Of a stretch of 64,000 nt of DNA, positions 59,849 to 64,000 are shown piece by piece. The notes below the pieces were generated by a model. That model saw nothing but the letters and a program-made list of their open reading frames with translations, was not told where the DNA came from and searched no databases. Source of the stretch: Candidatus Defluviibacillus avedoerensis (GTDB lineage Bacteria; Pseudomonadota; Gammaproteobacteria; Burkholderiales; Burkholderiaceae_C); NCBI GenBank assembly GCA_016703665.1, contig JADJBS010000001.1, positions 372,001-436,000 of the forward strand, in the 5' to 3' direction. Each line of letters starts with the position of its first letter. Position 1 is the first letter of the stretch. The position numbers and the translations under genes are program-made.

Positions 59849-62799
59849 ATGGGAGTTGCTACGCCTATTTCAACTGTCATGAATCGGCTGTTGCGCCCGG
59901 CTATTCGGGCGATGGACAAGCTCAATTACTCGCGCAAGTTTGCGCTGCACGGGTCGCTTTTTGTTGCTGCAACCGCAATCGTGGTGTTGGAACTGATTGG
60001 GTTGTTGACGGTTACGCTGGGCAAACTTGCTGAAGAGCGTCTGGGTAATGCGCTGATTGTCAAAATCTCCCAAACCGTCAGGAATGTCCAACAGCATCGA
60101 GGCATGTCCGCTGCCGTCCTGGGGGGAAACGAACGGATGAGCGAAGCACGAGCGGCGAAAGAACGAGAGGTTGAAGCCAGCTTTGACCTCATGCTGGAAG
60201 CGTTGCGTCTCTCGCGGGCATCTGTTGTTGATGTCGACAAGTTGGCCAAGCTGTGGCAACAGATACGAACAGAGGGCCAAGGTTGGTCGGTGGCAAAGAG
60301 TTTCAAGTCACACAGCGATTTGGTTGGACTGATGCTGGACCAGTTGATCACAATGGCTGACCTCTATGGGTTGCAGCTGGACGAAGATGTTGGTACACAC
60401 TATCTGATTGATGTAGCAGTATCTGAGCTGCCGTCAGTTCTTGAGGGGCTGGGCAAGATCAGGGCGCACGGCACGGGCATGATTGCCCAAAGAGATGTGT
60501 CTGAGGCGCAGCATTTTCAGTTGCTTTATTTGATTGCTGATTTTCAGAGCACCTTGAAGTCGATGCAGAACCACCTGACCAGGGTAAGGCAACACAATTC
60601 AGCCTATGACGCTAGATTGATGCGCTCCGCGGTCGTGATTGACGCGGCCGCGGCGGACTTTACGGCCGTGGCCACACAGCAGATGCTGGACCGTATGTTC
60701 AGCCTGACGCCCGAGGCCTATTTCGCCAGAGTGACGCAATCCATTGATGTCATCTACGGTGAATTGTTTGAGACGTTTCACCCCGTCGTTGACGACATGC
60801 TGCGTGACCGGTACCGGCGGACATTGCAAAGACGGCCATTGTTGTCGGGCTTGTATTGCTGTTGCTGTTGGCGTTGGGTTATGTGGCACTGGGAGCGTAT
60901 TTGGCAGTGATGCACAACATGCGACACCTGGTGGATTCGTTGCAGGCATTCGCTACAGGAGATCACCAAAGGCGAGTGAAGTTGAATACGGGTGACGAGA
61001 TGCGCCTGATTGGGGATCATTTCAACACCATGGCGGACGAAATTGAGGGCCTGATCGAGGCTAACCATCAAGATCTGCTGCACCAAAAACGCTTGAATTC
61101 CCAACTTCAATTAGCGGGTCGGGTGTTTGATGCCGCCCACGAAGGGATTTCGGTGACGGATATTTACGGCACGATTTTGCAGGTAAATCCGGCATTTTGC
61201 GAAATTACCGGTTATGTCAGCGATGAGCTGGTCGGTAAGACGCATGCGGCTTTGCAGGCTGAGCGTGTGGACGCGCCAGATCCCGTGGTTTTGCGACGTA
61301 CCCTGGAGCAGACAGGGGAATGGCATGGCGAAATCTGGAACCGCAAGAAAGACGGCTCCGACTATGCCGTCATGATGAGCATCTCGGCTCTGCGCGACGA
61401 CGACGACCAAGTTCGTCAGTATGTTTGCCTGTTGACTGACATCACTGAGTCTAAGGTTTATCAAGAGCGCCTGGAGCAGCAGGCGCACCATGACGCTTTG
61501 ACGGGATTGCCGAATCGAATCCTGTTATCGGACAGAATTCAGCAGGCGGTGGTGCGTGCGCGTCGCACAGGTGAAGTGATTGGCGTGGTGGGGCTGGATC
61601 TGGATGGTTTCAAAACCGTGAACGACGGGCATGGTCACGACGCTGGGGATCATCTGCTGATAGAGATTGGCAAACGCCTGCAAGCCAGTGTGAGAACCAA
61701 TGACACGGTGGCCAGATTGGGGGGGGACGAATTTGTATTGATCCTGGCAGACGTGACAGGTCAAGAGGATTGCGAACGTACTTTGGCACGGGTTCTGGCC
61801 CACATTGCGTTGCCAGTCCGTCTGGTCAGTGGTCAGGTAGCCAGGGTCTCGGGCAGTATTGGCTACACCTTGTTTCCAGAAGACGATGCAGCACCGGACA
61901 CTTTGCTTCGACATGCGGACTTGGCTATGTATGTAGCCAAGCAGTCGGGCAAGAATCGGTTTACCCGCTTTGACGTCAGGCAGGATCAACGCCAGCGAGG
62001 GAATGCGACGGTGCTGAACCGGATGGAGAAAGGCTTGCTTCGCGGCGAATTCGAACTTTATGTTCAACCCAAAGTGAACTCGCTCAACGGTGGGGTTATT
62101 GGGGCAGAGGCACTTATTCGGTGGAACCACCCAGTGCGTGGACTGATCCCTCCGGGCGAGTTTCTGCCGTTGATTTCCGATAAACCCAGCCTGTGCCTGG
62201 CATTTGATGCGTGGGTGCTGCAAGAGGGCGTCCGCATTTTGCAAGCTTGGCAACAGGTTGGCCTTGATGTACCTCTCAGTTTGAACATGAGCAGCCATCA
62301 ATTGCAACAGCAAGATTTTGGTCAAAAAATTGCTGACGCACTGGCAGCTGCACCTGACCTTAAGCCCGACAGATTGGAGATTGAAATCATCGAGTCCGCT
62401 GCGCTGGATGATCTGCAGCGGGTGGTTCAGCTTATTGCTCAGTGCCAGGCCATCGGTGTGCGGTTTGCACTTGACGATTTTGGCACTGGTTATTCGACGC
62501 TGACCTACCTGAAACAGATGTCGGTGGACACACTCAAGATTGACAGCAGCTTCGTGAGGGACATGGAGGACGATGCCAATAGCATGGCCATAGTGCAGGG
62601 CATCATCGCTTTGGCTGATGCTTTCAAGTGTGACGTAGTGGCCGAAGGAGTCGAAACTTGGTCGCAGGCTCATAGCCTGCTGGAGCGAGGTTGCCACCAT
62701 ATTCAGGGCTATGTGGTAGCCCGGCCCATGCCCGCACAGGCAATGGTGACTTGGGTTGGGCAGTTTAAGTGTCCTGTGATGACGGAAGTAAAGGTATGA
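59849..62799 (+). pseudogene. Membrane PAS-GGDEF-EAL receptor, frameshifted
   Basis: Repaired length 983 aa. A first helix (about residues 30-55, FVAATAIVVLELIGLLTV) leads to a periplasmic helical sensor with VRNVQQHRGMSAAVLGGNE, similar to NIT or four-helix sensors. The first frame ends at 60910 in nonsense (GLYCCCCWRW). Adding one A to the A3 run at 60828-60830 gives TLQKTAIVVGLVLLLLLALG, a proper second helix, and joins the frame that continues with HAMP, PAS (VNPAFCEITGYVSDELVG), GGDEF (RLGGDEFVLI) and EAL (GAEALIRW, FALDDFGTGYSTL). Both catalytic motifs are intact, so cyclase and phosphodiesterase activity are possible. The start could also be TTG 59834 or ATG 59879. Confidence 0.88.
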
Positions 62800-63224
62800 A
62801 TACTGCGGATGATTTGATTTTGTGGGGTCCTGAACTGATGACCGGAATTGGGGTGATTGATGAGCAACACCGGGTTTTGGTGGACATGTGTAACGAAGCC
62901 AATAAATTGATGCAAGGTCACGTGGACCCTGAAGATGTAAAGCGGCTAGTGAGGGACTTGATGAGCTATGCGATGTACCACTTCGAGGTCGAAGAAGAGC
63001 TGGCGATAGATGAAGGCTACGGTGAGTCTCATCCGGTCGATAACGAATTACATCGTGAACAGCATCGCAACTTTGCCTCGACTGTGGCGGCTTTGCAGCA
63101 AGAATTAGCTACCGGCAAGCTGGTAAAGCGGGAGTATTTGCTGGGCTTTCTGAACTCATGGTTGATCAACCACATTCAAGTAACAGACAAAAAAATGGCC
63201 GTGGCCATCCTCGAAAAAAATTGA
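62796..63224 (+). CDS. Bacteriohemerythrin
   Basis: 142-aa O2-carrying four-helix protein. The ATG overlaps the receptor stop (ATGA). Di-iron ligands are visible: GVIDEQHRVLVD, MYHFEVEEELAIDEG, HREQHRNF and WLINHIQVTDKKM. Coupling to a PAS-GGDEF-EAL receptor suggests oxygen or nitric oxide input to cyclic di-GMP control, or simple oxygen delivery. Full length. Confidence 0.92.
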   Translation: MNTADDLILWGPELMTGIGVIDEQHRVLVDMCNEANKLMQGHVDPEDVKRLVRDLMSYAMYHFEVEEELAIDEGYGESHPVDNELHREQHRNFASTVAALQQELATGKLVKREYLLGFLNSWLINHIQVTDKKMAVAILEKN

Positions 63225-63303
63225 GTCTGGGCATGCGAAGGCTGGTATTTAGCACCGGCATCGGCGCTGAGGTCATACTCGGGCTCAACTTGAAAGAAAA
63301 ACC

Positions 63304-63537
63304 ATGAGTGATTGGGCACAAGACTTCGCCGTCGCGACGGCCACTGCAGAACGCACCCAGGCAGCTGAAAATGAGGCGGAGGGCCTGTTTGACCGGGTGC
63401 ACGATAAGGCACAGGCCGACGGTAACAAGGGGCACGCACTGACTACTGACGAATTCCACAACTGGATGGCGGCGCGGCATGCTACCGATGCCGCATGGGG
63501 GGCTTGGTCTGCGGTGATGGACGCCAAGCCGCTCTGA
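63304..63537 (+). CDS. Small hypothetical acidic protein
   Basis: 77-aa protein, not recognised. It is Ala-rich, acidic and predicted helical (ATAERTQAAENEAEGLFDRV), with no signal peptide or membrane helix. It starts 79 bases after the hemerythrin gene, has a weak purine-rich site (GAAAGAAAA) before the ATG and codon use like its neighbours, so it is probably real. Confidence 0.5.
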   Translation: MSDWAQDFAVATATAERTQAAENEAEGLFDRVHDKAQADGNKGHALTTDEFHNWMAARHATDAAWGAWSAVMDAKPL

Positions 63538-63627
63538 GCTTTGCTGTAACAGTTGCATGGATATCACTTGTGGCCAGCCTGATATGGATCTTTGCGGTTT
63601 TTTGGCTGTTTCCCATTCTGATTTGGC

Positions 63628-64000
63628 ATGAGGGATTGTGTTGACCATGGCAACAGGCGCGGTATTTTGGCCATGGCATTTGCTATGGCTAGCTTTGTCG
63701 CGAACGATGCACTGGTAAAGTTTGTCAGCCAATCCTTGCCCGCAGCGCAGTTGATCTTCCTGCGAGGAGTGTTTGCACTTGCTTTGCTGATGGCTGCTAC
63801 CCAAGCCATGGGCCTGCTACGCAAGCCAGCTGAGGGTCGGTTGGGCCCTGTGCAACTGGTGCTACTCAAACCGGTGATCGTGCGCTCTGCCTTGGATGCC
63901 TTGGCGACACTCGTGTACCTGGCGTCATTGTTTCATCTGCCACTTGGAAACGCCACTGCCATCAATATGGCAACGCCCTTGATGATCACGCTATTCGTGG
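63628..64000 (+). CDS. EamA/DMT family transporter (3' end outside window)
   Basis: Frame open to the window edge and read directly. Start ATG 63628 (MRDCVDHGNRRGILAM) or ATG 63673 (MAFAMASFVANDALV). The visible about 120 residues show AMASFVANDALVKFVSQSLP and AAQLIFLRGVFALALLM, then TLVYLASLFHLPLGNATAIN, typical of the first EamA unit of drug/metabolite carriers. Substrate unknown. No stop codon is reached. Confidence 0.8.
   Translation, partial: MRDCVDHGNRRGILAMAFAMASFVANDALVKFVSQSLPAAQLIFLRGVFALALLMAATQAMGLLRKPAEGRLGPVQLVLLKPVIVRSALDALATLVYLASLFHLPLGNATAINMATPLMITLFV

Noticed and set aside
1..64000. CRISPR arrays, tRNA or rRNA genes, integrase or transposase genes
   Set aside because: No regularly spaced direct repeats, no tRNA T-arm pattern with a foldable cloverleaf and no recombinase motifs were found when reading both strands; this is a visual scan and not a covariance-model search.

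Overview
The window looks like a chromosomal segment of a betaproteobacterium of the order Burkholderiales, most likely a Comamonadaceae member (Rhodoferax/Polaromonas type). This rests on the protein families, the two-copy GC-rich palindromic intergenic repeat (21488 and 56562) and the moderately high GC. It is inferred by reading, not by a database search. No rRNA, tRNA, CRISPR array or intact transposase was seen.

Layout. 1-3.2 kb: the 3' part of a secreted kexin/furin-like S8 protease with a P-like domain, a small exported protein of unknown function and two DUF1566 proteins. 3.1-5.2 kb (minus): a bufferin operon, bufA-bufB-bufC (Cys-rich RiPP-type copper-binding peptide and its maturation proteins), behind a probable ECF-type promoter; bufB carries a frameshift. 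5.3-16.7 kb (plus): a reductive pyrimidine catabolism operon (PreT/PreA dihydropyrimidine dehydrogenase, dihydropyrimidinase, BMP-type nucleobase/nucleoside ABC importer, cytosine deaminase, N-carbamoyl-beta-alanine amidohydrolase). 16.7-17.4 kb: a gene-poor gap with an inverted-repeat element and a possible gene remnant. 17.4-20.8 kb: DJ-1/PfpI protein, a 51-residue DUF3149 membrane protein, rhodanese and a UvrD-like helicase. 20.8-25.4 kb (minus): a RutR-type TetR regulator and an NMT1/THI5-type ABC importer. The pyrimidine operon and this importer both start at a RutR-like palindrome, so they probably form one regulon.

25.4-31.3 kb: a PhnD-like periplasmic protein with a hybrid histidine kinase, and divergently a diguanylate cyclase with its own PhnD-like sensor domain. 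31.3-38.2 kb: housekeeping genes (ssb, MFS carrier, MurU-like nucleotidyltransferase, S-adenosylmethionine decarboxylase, transketolase, GAPDH, SlyX, SlyD-like isomerase). 38.2-39.8 kb: a second subtilase with a C-terminal sorting-like tail.

39.8-59.7 kb: a large divergent 2-aminoethylphosphonate (AEP) locus. The minus arm holds a GntR regulator, PhnA, PhnY, a Na/Pi-type transporter, a PhnZ-like HD oxygenase, an EamA carrier and a dimethylglycine-dehydrogenase-like flavoprotein. The plus arm holds PhnS/T/U-type ABC transport, PhnW, then a glutamine-synthetase-like ligase, Fe-alcohol dehydrogenase, gamma-glutamyl hydrolase and aldehyde dehydrogenase, and a HAD phosphatase fused to a VF530 domain. 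The ligase-ADH-ALDH-hydrolase set resembles a Puu/Ipu-type gamma-glutamylation route for an amino alcohol, here downstream of AEP genes. This is the most interesting hypothesis in the window. 59.8-63.5 kb: a PAS-GGDEF-EAL receptor, a bacteriohemerythrin and a small unknown protein. The window ends inside a second EamA carrier.

Four conserved genes (bufB, the first BMP permease, the amidohydrolase and the PAS-GGDEF-EAL receptor) are each broken by the apparent loss of one base in a homopolymer run. In every case one added base restores a full-length family-typical protein. Base-calling error is the simplest explanation.
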